Source of the DNA: Capsicum annuum
Lineage: Eukaryota > Streptophyta > Magnoliopsida > Solanales > Solanaceae
DNA: 64,000 nt
Direction: 5' to 3'
NCBI RefSeq assembly: GCF_002878395.1
Contig: NC_061120.1
Span: forward strand, 91,745,875 to 91,809,874
Shown here: positions 10,405 through 21,284 of the stretch, piece by piece
Layout: every line of letters begins with the position of its first letter
Numbering within the stretch: position 1 is the first letter of the stretch
Notes under the pieces: generated by a model
Told to the model about the DNA's origin: nothing
Database searches by the model: none
Seen by the model: the letters and a program-made list of their open reading frames with translations, nothing else
Program-made: the position numbers and the translations under genes

Positions 10405-11432
10405 ATCAATCCTTGAAAATCTAAAAATCACACAACAACATTAATTATCAATATCTACATGTGAAAACTATGCTATATTATTAATTTAAGCTCATGAGAT
10501 GGTGCTATGATATGCTATGGGCAAGAAATGGAACTGCTTGATTTTTGATCTCAGCTGAACACCACTCTCAGATATAGCGATCATGGGCCACTGTATCACC
10601 ATCCTACTGCCACAATCGCGATCCAATGACCACAATAATGGTATTTGAGGCAAGGAAAGACCAAAATTTTTAAAACTCAAAACATCCAATTTCAATGCCA
10701 AGTTATTTTTCAAAGCAAAAACATACATTAAGAGTAAAGAACATGGTTCCCAGGTACTCGATCATGCCCTTAGCACATAAAAAAATAATATTGAATTTAT
10801 TTGGGCATTTAATCGAGCACTTGGTGTGCACATCTATTTCAATCAAAATTAAGCTAATTTGGGTACTCAAGGCTTCCCCAAATGCATGCACACCAATTTC
10901 AATAGTGGACCAAACCAGATAAGCATAATTCAACAAAGAATTAACATATAAAGCACAATTCTAGGCCATTACCACAACATGAGTTCTAAGGCCTACATCT
11001 ACACACAATGATAAAAATTTAGAGCATATGCCGAATTAATGATGCAAGGTGGATGCTAAACACTTTTGGGATGCCCAATATTCACACACATAGGGAGTAA
11101 TTTGTAAGAAATTTGAAAAGAGAGTGTGGGGGAAAAAGGGTAGTTGACTAGCCATATAATATAGTCCTAACTGCAATCGCGGTCCAATTTCTATGATCGC
11201 AGTCACACAGCTACCGCAATCATAATAGCAAGGCTCCGTGATCGCGTTAATTAAGGCCATTTTTGGTCTTCTATTTTCCCCTACTCAGTCGACTACACAA
11301 ATGTTTCTCCCCTATTTAACCTTATTCAAAACACCTTATAGAACCCTAATTTCATGGATCAATGACAAACAAAAATAAAACCTACTCTACTTAATAAAAA
11401 ATAAAGGACACAAGCAACTTTTGTGGCATTAG
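10405..11432 (-). other. R2 non-coding interior with ATCGCG-type words
   Basis: No gene recognised. Short words built on ATCGCG, GATCGC and CGATCA cluster at 10565-10640 and 11165-11240, and similar words occur inside the R2 LTR at 14325-14450. The segment at about 11305-11355 (CCTATTTAACC... followed by ACCCTAATTTC on the plus strand) looks like the promoter and leader of an LTR, so a degraded LTR piece may be embedded here. Confidence 0.35.
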
Positions 11433-11448
11433 TGGGTTGCCTCCCACC
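11433..11448 (-). other. Conserved GGTGGGAGGCAACCCA block of R2
   Basis: The minus strand reads GGTGGGAGGCAACCCA. A matching block (TGTGAGGCAACCCA) follows the coding part of R5 at 31977-31992. In both elements it marks the 3' border of the gag/pol-like coding region. Confidence 0.6.
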
Positions 11449-11539
11449 TAGATCCTAATTTATCATCGCAGTATGAAATTCTTCATCTTTTCAAGTTGGA
11501 TCCTCAATGGACCCAACATTCTCCTCTATGTCCACTAAA

Positions 11540-12935
11540 TTAATGACTTACACCACTTGTTGTTCCATGGGTTATTTCTTGGTCTTACATACTTGAAAGG
11601 ACACTTTATCATTTTTTATCTGAAATCTCATTTTTCCTAACTCCATATCAAAAATAACTCTTCCAATTGCAAGGAAAGGTCAACATAGAATAATAGGTAT
11701 CTCATGGTCAATTTCACAATCAAGAACAATGAAGTCCATCAAAATAATGAAGCATTCCACCTTCACCAAAACATCAAACATATATCCAACCGATCTCTTG
11801 ATAGACCAATCTTTCATTAATATCCTCATTGTTGTTGGATTAGGAGTGCCCAAACCAAATTTTTGATAGATTACATAGGGCATGATTTTTATTCTTGCAC
11901 TAAGGTCACACAAAGATTTTTCAAACTTGTGTGTCCCTATGGTGAAAGAGATTGTAAAAGCCCCAGGATCCTCCTTCTTTTCCGCTATAGTGCTATTCAA
12001 GATAGCGCTACACCCATGAGTAACTTCAATGATTTTACTATTAATAAGATATTTCTTTGACATCAACATTTTCATAAGCTTAATATATCCCCAAATATCT
12101 TAAATGGCCTCTAGCAATGGGATATTAATTCATAAATTTCTAAGATTAGCAAGGAATATATTGAATTAGCATTATCCTCCTTCTTTTTATGCTTTTGAGG
12201 AAATAGAGGGGGGACCTTCATGGTAGGCAACATATCACTTTGCAGTTCATCATTATCAACTTTGTTAGGATATCCCTCTCCACCAACCACTTCTTCACTT
12301 GTCATTGGTTCTTTTTTATCCCCTTCTTAAGAATTTGGTGTCTCTTTATTTGAATCAACCACATGCCTCTTCTTCACATTTGTTTGTTCAATATTTGTCT
12401 CTTTCTTAACTTCATCCACAAGATCACCAAGGGTTTTTCCACTCCTAGTGACTATGGCCAATACTTGAGCTTTAGTTTTTGGATTTATAATGGCATCACT
12501 AGAAAGGCCTCCTTTTTATCTAGCATTAAGTTGAGTGGAGATTTGTCCAATTTATGTTTTCAATTGATTGATTGAGTTAGAGTGTGATACAATTGTTTGG
12601 TTGATTTTTGAAAAGTAACCTTTTAATTCTTAGACCATCTTTTCTTATCCCTCCACTCTCATCAAGATCCTTGCTAACACATCCTCAATCTTGATTTTTT
12701 TTAGGATCAACGAAATCAGACTTTTTGCCCCTTACTCGATCATGGGGAGGCACATAACAATCATACTCCCTTTTCTTGTCCCTTCAATCCAATCTTTATC
12801 CCTATCATGCTAATTTCATTCTCTTTCACGATTGATCCAACCTTGGTTCCCACCTTAACTTTTATAGGCTAGTCGGGAACCCACCGGATAGTTATCTAAA
12901 TGCCAAATTTCTTTATTTAGCCTTTTGGTCTCTTG
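11540..12935 (-). pseudogene. R2 gag C-terminus and aspartic protease, broken
   Basis: The minus-strand frame begins in a late Gag segment (QTIVSHSNSIKQLKTQIGQI, then VLAIVTRSGKTL, typical of the Athila/Tat Gag-protease junction). It runs through a charged linker into a retropepsin-like protease in the open frame 12075-11680. There the active-site loop reads DLSARIKIMP at about residues 57-66, where DLGA is expected, so the conserved Gly is Ser. The flap-side segment KFGLGTPNPTTMRILM and the C-terminal FIVLDCEIDHEIPIIL are well kept. The N-terminal capsid domain of Gag is not found between this and the primer-binding site, and in-frame stops interrupt the linker. The protease would cleave the polyprotein inside particles, but this copy is dead. 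Confidence 0.82.
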
Positions 12936-13186
12936 TTCATCATAGCCCTGGATGCATTGGGATACAGATAGTACTCATATGTCGAACATCATAGAGTTGC
13001 TCTTTGTCAATATGGGGCTCATCAATAGTCCAGGAATTACTTGCATGGTCACTTATGGTGTTATGGACACTATTAAAATCACCTAAAAAGTAACAAAAAC
13101 AACAACCACAATAAATAACAACCACTACGGGTAAATCCAAACCTATTATCAACACCACACAAGAAAAAACTAAGTTTCACGCCACG

Positions 13187-13198
13187 GAAATGGTGCTA
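13187..13198 (-). other. R2 degenerate primer-binding site (Asp tRNA type)
   Basis: The minus strand reads TAGCACCATTTC, then CGTGG, directly after the LTR end TTATCA. It is a decayed form of TGGCGCCGTTGCCGGGG, the complement of the tRNA-Asp 3' end used by Athila elements. R5 carries a nearly perfect copy. Confidence 0.65.
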
Positions 13199-13201
13199 TT
13201 T

Positions 13202-14673
13202 TGATAATGCTCAACTCACTCCTTGATTTATAGTCAATGTGATCATTGTCAAGTATATTAACCCAACAAAAGTTGGGGTCAAATCCTCGAGGAGTGGAAT
13301 TAGTCTTCTAATTCTATGGGTGTTAATAACAACTTAAGAGATACTCGTAACGTAAAAAAATAAAATACATGAATTAAAATGGGGGGGCTTGGTTTGTAAA
13401 GTTATTTCACCAAAATATATTCAAACTACCAATTCAAGGCAACAAATGTGGTTAATATTTCAATATGAGACAAGTCTTGGGATTATGTCTTTCTAGGGGA
13501 AAATAATGCATAGGTTCATGATAATAGAATGCAAATTCTAAATAATGACTACATGTGTAGGCTAGGTTAGGGGTTCTTGATGCTAGTTTGTAAACCCAAT
13601 ATCAAGACTATCGCCCATGGACCCTTTCGGATACCTCATGGATATTGCAAGCAAATACATCTAATATCTCAATTGGGCATCCCTATTTCTCGGAAGATGC
13701 CTAACACCTAGCTAATTCTCAATCCACCCTTATTTTTAAGATAATGAAAAGGGAATAAGCTACATCTAATTATTGTTCACTAATGCCTTATCACCCATAT
13801 CTCTTATTCAAGGATGATATAGGATCCAAAAGTATACGCACATCCCTCTTTCAAGGATGATGTGAGATTTTTGAAATTTGGGGTTTTCACCCACAAATCC
13901 ATTTTGAGAATTTAGGGTTTTCATCCACAAATCCCAACTCAATCAAGCAAGCATTGGTTAAAACCATCACCAATAAGCAAGAATCTCCACTAATCAATCA
14001 TAACCCACACATATTTTCACCCTATTTCAACCTAATCCTAAGATAAATATTTAGCTACACATGAAGTTGAAGGAAAGAAATATACAAAAGGATCATTCAT
14101 TGCTTTCATGGAAATTGAAACTAAGATTAATCAAATATCCAACTTCAATTACAACCAAAATTACTTGACAAATTAGCCAAAATAAATTTTCCCCAATTTG
14201 GTAGGGTTTCAAAATTTTCAAAGTTCAATTCTAGTTGGGACGATACCCAAAGTGAAAGGTTTTTTTTTCTCTATATGGGATTTGGGGTTGATTTTACAAA
14301 TTACAAATGTGCCTCTTGGCATAAACCCGCATTGCGGCAATTGCCCCAACTTAATTGCGATTTTGGCTCTTTCAATTACCATGGGCCCTTCACGATCACT
14401 GGTTCTAACTAATCTTGACTGTCCATGATTGTGCCCATCAGACCGTGATTTTGGTAACTAAGGTAAGATCCTGCTCTTATTTTATAGCTTTTGCTCTTCT
14501 CTTCCCTTTTTGATCACTTTTTAGCTCACTTCACTTTTTTTTCTCATCACCTGTATACCTATAAAATATGGGAACTAGTGGATTCAAATACCAATGTTGT
14601 CATATTCATACCGTTGAATCATAGTAGTGTGCATACATTTTGGTGTAAATGAGTAATGAATTACCACTTATCA
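13202..14673 (-). repeat. R2 5' LTR
   Basis: On the minus strand it starts TGATAAGTGG (14673) and ends GAGCATTATCA (13202), with the PBS following. Near the end it carries a GAGTTGAGC...TTATCA terminus like that of the R5 LTRs, which end GAGCGTTATCA. No second copy lies in the window, so the boundaries rest on the PBS side and on where R3 pol resumes at 14674. Confidence 0.68.
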
Positions 14674-17600
14674 GTCGCTAGTCAGCCTTTTATTTACTAT
14701 GCCCTTATGTGTCTACTTATTATGCCCTATGGTTAGAGTTATCTTTGAACTTGTTATCTATGCCTTTGTGTGTATCTACTTCCATGGATGATTTTTTAAT
14801 AGTGGATTAGGTTTTTAGATTATGTGTTGTAAATATTAGAGACATTAATACTCATGTTGATCTCATTATATTGGACATGGTAGATTTTGATGTGATTTTG
14901 GCCATAGATTGGTTATCCTAATATCATGTGGTCATGGATTGTTTTTCCAAGTCCATAACCTTAGCCCTGCCCAAAATATCTTTGATTATATGGCAGGGAA
15001 ATTTTAGCCATAAGCCGACATGGATTATTTCTTATCTTTATGCTAGGAGACTTATTATGAGAGATTGTAAGTCTTATCTCATTTATATTCATGATGTTAG
15101 TATGAAAGGTTCGTTACTCAATTCTATCCCAATTTTCTATGAGTTTTCAAATGTTTTCCTATCATCTACCTAGAAGTCCTCTAATTTGTGAGATTGAGTT
15201 ACTATTGACCTTAATCTTGGCACCTGACCTATTTCTATGACACCTTACCATATGGCTCTTGCCGAGCTTAAGGAGCTGTCAGCTTTATGATTTTCTTGAC
15301 AAGGGTTTCATTAGATCAAGTATGCCCTCTTAGGGGGATCCTAAATTTTATTTAAAGAATAAAGATGGCTCTATGTATATATGTATTAATTATAGGCAGA
15401 TTAATAAGGTAACAGTGAAGAACTGTTATCCTTTGTGTCTTATTGATCACTCATTTAACCAGCTTCAGGGTGCATCAGTGTTTTAAGATTGATTTGAGGT
15501 CTGATTACCATAAGTTGAGGATTCGGTCCTAGGATATATTAAAACACCCTTTAGGAAATGTTATGGACATTATAAGTTCTTGGTGATGTCCTTTGGGTTA
15601 ACTAATGCTCCATCCACAGTTATGAATTTGATGAACTGGGTGTTCTTACATTATCTGGATTGCTTCATGATTATGTACATCGATGAAAACCTTGTGTATT
15701 TGAGGAGTATAAAGAAGCACGCGTAACATCTGAGGGCAGTGCTCTAGACTTTGAGAAATCATATGCTTTTTTCCAAATTCTCTAAGTGTGATTTTTTGCT
15801 TGAGTCAGCGACATTCATTGGGAATGTGATGTCTAAGGATAAGATTATGGTAGACCAGACAGATATTGAGGCTATTAGTGGTAAGGCTAGGCCCACATCT
15901 CCAACTGAGGTTCACAACTTTATCAGCTTGGTTTATTATTATCGATGATTCATTGAGGGTTTTGCTACTATTTTAGCACCTATGACCAGATTAACTCAGA
16001 AGGAGGTTTATTTCTATGGTTTAAGAAGTGTGAATTGAAATTTAGGAAGCTTAAGGAGTTAGTTACTTTGATTCCTATAAAGGCTTTTTTTGTTGAGGGT
16101 GAGAGATTCACTATGTACTGTGATACTTCTGGTGTAGGTTTTGATTGTTATTGATTTAGCAGGGTCATGTTATTACTTATGCATCAAGAAAGATTAAGGT
16201 GCACGAGCGTAAGTACCCTACTCATGATTCAGAGTTAGCAGAAGTAGTTTTTGCGCTTAAGATTAGAAGGCATTATCTTTATGGTGTGCATTGTGATATT
16301 TTCATAGATCATCACAGTCTTCAGCACATGGGACATGAGGGAAAGGTGAATGTTGTAGCAAATTCCTTGAGCCTAAAGGTAGTAGGTATGGGTAGCTTGG
16401 CTTGTATTTCAGTTTCTTAGAGGCCATTGGTATGGGACATGAGGTCCTTGGACAACTTGTACAACTTGAGATTTTAGACCATAGGAGGATTTTTGCTAGT
16501 GTTAAGGTGAGTTCCTCACTGTTTGAGTAGATTTTGTATCACCAATTTGAGAATAAGAGACTTTGGATCCTCTGTGATTAGGTGTTGAGTGGTGAGTCAA
16601 AGAGGTCTACCATAGACTTTGATGGTATCTTAAGATTTGATAGCAATATTTATGTTCCAAGGATTGATGACTTGATTCAATTGATCTTTCATGAGGCTCA
16701 TAACTCTAAGTATTCAATTTATCCATGTATAACTCAGATGTATAGAAACTGGAGACAATATTATTGGTGGAGTGGCATAAATAGAGATATAGCAGACTTT
16801 GTAGCTTATTACCTGTGTTGTCAGCAGGGAAAGGCCGAGCATCACCAACCTGATGGATTGATTCATAAGTTGACTATTCCCAAGTGAAATAGGGAGCTGA
16901 TTACCATGGACTCTGTTAGTTTCTTTCCTTGCACTTCTTGGGTTTTGATGGTATTTGGGTCATTGGGAATTGGTTGACCAAGTCAACACATTTAATTCCT
17001 ATCTAAGTGCCTTTCAGTGCTGATAGGTTAACTCGTATCAATGTGTGTGAGATAGTCCATCTGCATCGTGTTCCTATATCAATCATTTCAGAATGAGGAT
17101 CCATGTTTACTTTTAGCTTTCAGATAGATTTCTAGGATGAGTTGTTTACTCTGATAGACCTTAGTATTCCTTCTATCCATAGACTGTTGGCTAGTCAAAG
17201 TAAACTATTTAGGTTCTTAAGGGTATGCTCATAACATGTGGTATGGACTTTTGAGGTTACTGGGAGAAATACTTATACTTGGCAGAGTTTGCATATAATA
17301 ACAATTATCATTCGAGTATTGAGATGATGACTTTTGAAGCTTTTTGGTACTGACTTGTGTCGGGAGTTATTGGATTGTGTTAAGGTGATTTAGGATAGGC
17401 TAAGAGTAGCACAGAGTATGTAGAAGTCTTATGAAGACTGTAGGCTTCATGCCTTAATAGTTGGAGTTGGTGATTGGGTATTCCTCCATGTATCGCTGAT
17501 GAAGGGTGTGATGAGGTTTGGGATAAAAGGAAAGCTTAGCCCAAGATATATTGTACCCTTTGAGATTTTTTGAATGGTAGGTGAGGAGGCTTGTAAGTTA

Positions 17601-17935
17601 GCCTTATTCCTAGATTTTGTTTTTGTCCATTTAGTTTTCCATGTTTCTATGTTGCAAAAATACATTCCTTATCCATCTCATGTGCTTAGATGAAATTTAG
17701 TCTAATTGGATGAGTGGTTGATCTTCCTATAGAAGCCTGTGCTTATTTTGGCTAGTGATGTCAAGCTATTGTGCACTAGGGATATTTCTATAGTTATGGT
17801 TTAGTGGAGGCTTCCTAGTGGAGGAGGATACATGGGAGATCTAGAGAGAGATGTGGACACAATATTCTCACCTATTTGAGACATCAGGTACATCCTAATC
17901 CTTCACTTTTGCAGATAAAAGGTATTTTAGTAGTG
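14674..17935 (+). pseudogene. R3 pol copy 1 (PR-RT-RH-IN-chromodomain), broken
   Basis: Remnant of the Pol polyprotein that would copy and insert the element. Domains in order are as follows. The protease C-terminal part holds LDMVDFDVIL (about 14860). Reverse transcriptase spans about 15200-15960, and its catalytic loop at 15676-15687 reads YIDE where YVDD or FIDD is expected. RNase H spans about 16090-16400. The integrase zinc-binding and core region spans about 16580-17400 (HEAHNSKYS... LCCQQGKAEH). The GPY/F-like segment GKLSPRYIVPFEIF lies near 17530. A degenerate chromodomain follows at about 17720-17870. Stops and frameshifts are frequent. RNase H carries an internal deletion: HHSLQ is followed almost directly by GKVNVVANSLS, losing roughly 28 residues that copy 2 keeps. 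The first part of protease and all of gag are cut off by R2. Confidence 0.9.
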
Positions 17936-17940
17936 GATAT

Positions 17941-19539
17941 TATAATGACCCTTCAGGTTATTTTTTTGTATTATTTCTAATTTTTTCTATTATAGCTTTC
18001 CTCTAGCTTTCCCCAAGTAATTTATGACTTACTGGGACTAACATTACCGGGCAATTCATTTGGTTTTTAGAGCCAATTCTCTATTTTGAAGTCTTCACTT
18101 GTTCAAATTAGCAATCAGGTGAAAACTTCAGTCAAACAATCTCATATACTAAATCTAACTATTCCTAAATTTCCCTTATATTGATTTTAGGCTAGGTGGA
18201 CCTTCTGTTCTAGTCCCGAGACACTCAGGGATATTTTGAGCTATTGGTCAGAAATAAAGAAAATGATAAGTTGGGTGTGGAACTTAATTTTCATCAAAAT
18301 GACCTCAGATGGAAATTTTGACTGCACCATTGATTCTGAATTGTTGAATATGATAGGTTAGCATAGTTTATTTGGTTATACGGGACTCCAAATAAATCTC
18401 AAGGAATTGGCAAAGACTTGGAAATTTCCAAGTTTCAGTTGGTGTTGGTGCACCATATTTGAAAGCCATTAATCGCGTACGTGATCTGGCAAATACTAGT
18501 AAGTGTCATATAATCCATGTTTGTAGTCACGTAAGTGATATCTGTTGTAGAAGGTCAGGTATCACATTTGCCATAATAATGTCGCATAAGTGACTTTCAC
18601 ATATTTGGTCAGGTATCGCGCATGGGATACCCATATACCTAGGAAGGGCATAAATATCCCCTTTAGCTTATTTTTAACTATTTCTCATCCATCCCCATGA
18701 TATTTGAACCCTAAAAATTGGGAAAGCTTAAGGATAACCTTCGTGGATAATTTTTTGAGCTTTGATAAAGATTAATTATCCAGTTCTCCTTTAAATTTGA
18801 GGTAAATTCCTTCATTTTCATGATTAATTTCCTCCTTTCTACCTTTGATCCTTCAAAGCTTGATGACTTGATTCTACACCAAATATAGCTCAGATTTTAC
18901 CCAACTTTATGGGTAAATACTCCTTGTGCATAGGGGAGCATTGGGGTGGTTTTGGAGACACGATTTCTGTGGCTCCAATTGGATTTTTACATGATTTTGG
19001 ACCTAAATCACAATAATGCAATATGTGTATCATTGTCTTCATTTGGATATGTAGATTGTGATTTTTATAGTATGGCACCTTGCGGAAGCTTCTCAAAAGG
19101 GAAAATTGATAATTTAGCGAATCCTTTGAAATTTCTTTGGCATCCAGGTTGGCTAGGTTTAACCCTTCATAGATTGAGCTATTTCATAGTAAGTTTACGA
19201 TAAAATGTTAGTTTGGTATTCATTCTACACTTCCATACCCTTTTGGTTCAGAAATTTGAGTACTCGTTACAGATTATACTGACTATTTTAGGTCTTATTC
19301 TGAGTTAGAGTAGCTCGTGTACTGCCTCTACCAAGTCGTGGGATGGTTATCTATGATATGCCTACCTATCAAACTATTTTTATTTTCTTGCTCATTTACC
19401 AGTTGCATTATCTATTTTGCCCTTTTAGGGTCATTTTCCACCAAGTTGGCCCATTGCAAACAAGTTTGGGATACGGTTTATCTTACCTACTGGTGGGATA
19501 GTGTAGGTACCATTATGACTCATAAATTGAGTCATGACA
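17941..19539 (+). repeat. R3 LTR A (shared middle LTR)
   Basis: Begins TATAATGACCC, against TGAAATGACCC in LTR B, and ends GTCATGACA, with a PBS following. It matches LTR B (38239 onward) over both ends. It lacks about 950 bp present in LTR B (roughly 39513-40454), with the junction near 19213. The stretch 18465-18620 is rich in CGCGTACGTGAT and GTCACGTAAGTGA-like words. Confidence 0.85.
18650..18657 (+). promoter_or_regulatory. TATA-like box in R3 LTR A
   Basis: ATAAATAT in GGGCATAAATATCCCC, at the same place as TATAAATA in LTR B. It lies just downstream of the word-rich block and upstream of the GAACCCTAAAAATTGGG leader. It is a plausible core promoter. Confidence 0.45.
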
Positions 19540-19542
19540 AAT

Positions 19543-19554
19543 TGGTATAGGGCC
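19543..19554 (+). other. R3 primer-binding site (initiator Met tRNA, decayed)
   Basis: TGGTATAGGGCC, then TAGGTTTC, after the LTR A end. One base is missing relative to TGGTATCAGAGCC, but the downstream TAGGTTTC is kept. The conserved leader word follows at 19591-19606 as TCTAGTAAAGTCTTGT. Confidence 0.75.
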
Positions 19555-19749
19555 TAGGTTTCACTAGCATTATTGGTACAAGAGCAAGTGTCTAGTAAAG
19601 TCTTGTGGATTAGAATGATGATGTTCATTTCTTGTCTTTCCAGGATGCAGGACATTCTTAGGAGTTTTTCACCTTTTTCACCTATTTCATGCTATATGTA
19701 TAAGTTGGTTTCTAAAGCATTCCTTTAGTTTTACTCTTTTTATATGGTA

Positions 19750-21284
19750 GGACATGTGCTCTCGCTACACGATATAAGGGTGTCGAGACCGAGCCTAAGG
19801 ATCTTGTCATTGTTCATGGATAACCTAGAGGTTGTGTACAACCTTGAGATGTGTTCCCAGTTAAGTGTTGGGATAGGTGGCCTTCACTTGACCCTAATCC
19901 TACTCTTGAAGAAGGGATTCTACTACCCTAGCCAGCGGTAGGCTGGGGACCTGCCTAAGATGCACCAGGATTTTTTTCTTCTACAGTGCTTAGGGATTCT
20001 TTGGTTTAGCTTTTAGGGTTGGTTTGTGATGCACCATTTGATGGTGTACATCCAATTGGTCAAAGTGGTTCTATGGCAGGACGCAGCCTATAGTTATAAC
20101 TCCTAAAGTTTTGTTCCCTTCTACACCATTAGTTGCTCAGCCAGTGGTTTCCTAGCCTGCTATGTCTATTGAGAAGCAAAAGATGTTGTATATATTCCTA
20201 AGATTGGCTTTGCCTAGGTTTTCTGGTGCACCGAGCGAGGATGCTTATAAGTTTTAGATTGCTTGTGAGTATTAACTCTGTAATTTGGGCCTAGTTCAGA
20301 CTCATGGTATGGATTACACTACCTTCAGCTGCACTTGGAAGCTCGACATTAGTGGGGAGGTCATTTTGATTCTAGGATAGTTGGATATTCTCATTTGACA
20401 TGGACTCAGTTTTCTAAGATTTTCTTAGAGAAGTACATGCCACACAGTTTAAGGGATCATTTGAGAGATCAATTCTAAAGGTTGGAGTTGGGATAGAGGT
20501 CTATTGTAGAGTATGAGGCTCTTATTCACAAGATGGTTAGGCATGACACTTCTATTCTAACGTCTGAGTATGAGAGGGTTTGTTTCTTTGTTTGGGGATT
20601 GAGACTTCCCTTTTGCATATCCACTCAAGGTCTGGTTGTTATGTGTAGATCTTTTGTCGAGGAGTTTGACTATTCTCAGGTGATGGAAGTGATGCATCGT
20701 AAAGCCTTAGGGAGTATCGATAAGAGGACTTGGTATTAATAAAATTTTAGTAAGACCTATACTAGCTCTTGATTTTGAGATAGTAGTCCTTGGGGTAGAT
20801 ACTCTCTGCGGCCACCATATCAGAATCAAAGTTAGCCTAGTAGACCTTTTTAGGTAGTGCCTTAGATTACTGATAAAGGTCAGTCTTGTGTTAGTGGTCA
20901 CCCTGGTCAGGGTAGCGATTAGTCTTTGAGGGCTCGTTATCAAGTTATTCTAGTCAAGGTGGTTATTCTGGGTGTTGGATCTTTTGGTTCTAGTACAGCT
21001 CACAGGGCATATTATGGTTATGGATCTTTTGGTCATTACTCTTGAAGTGCCCTAGTCATGGAGCGATTATTATTGCAGCTCAGAGTTTTCCCCTTATTAA
21101 GTAGTTTATCCCTTAGCTAGAGATAGTAAGCATGGTCGTACGGGTGGTCCCTAGAGTGCTCATAGAGGTTCTCAAGAATGTAGAGCCAGAGGGGCCCAGC
21201 CAGGTGGAGAGCGTGGTCATTTGTATGCAGTCTTACTAGGCTCGAGGCTGAGTCTTTGGACGTTGCTATCTCAAGTATGATTTT
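19750..21284 (+). pseudogene. R3 gag copy 2, broken
   Basis: Gag (capsid) remnant. The capsid domain is best seen at about 20160-20740. It includes LALPRFSGAPSEDAYKF, then LCNLGLVQTHGMDYTTF, then, across a frameshift, FLEKYMPHSLRDHL and SIVEYEALIHKMVRHDTSIL, the classic order of the retrotransposon gag domain. The last part lies in the open frame 20533-20739. The N-terminus and the region after about 20750 (expected to be Ser/Gly-rich linker and zinc knuckle) are too decayed to align. The sequence from about 21240 passes into the protease start (VSRPSP-like). Many stops and at least two frameshifts are present. It differs from the MPPKRR-type gag of R1, R7 and R8, so R3 is a distinct chromovirus lineage. 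Confidence 0.82.

Larger units (their letters stand above)
1..14673 (-). mobile_element. R2: Athila/Tat-like gypsy element lacking RT and integrase (runs off left edge)
   Basis: On the minus strand the element begins with a 5' LTR at 14673-13202, a degenerate Asp-tRNA primer-binding site (13198-13187) and a Gag C-terminus plus aspartic protease (about 12935-11540). These are followed by a conserved GGGAGGCAACCCA block, a non-coding stretch, and a separate gene resembling the putative plant transposon protein family (10404-9151). No reverse transcriptase or integrase is present between protease and the downstream gene. R1 is inserted in its 3' part. The 3' LTR is not in the window. GTCGC at 14674-14678 would be one copy of its target duplication. 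It is inserted in the protease region of R3 pol copy 1. Confidence 0.75.
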
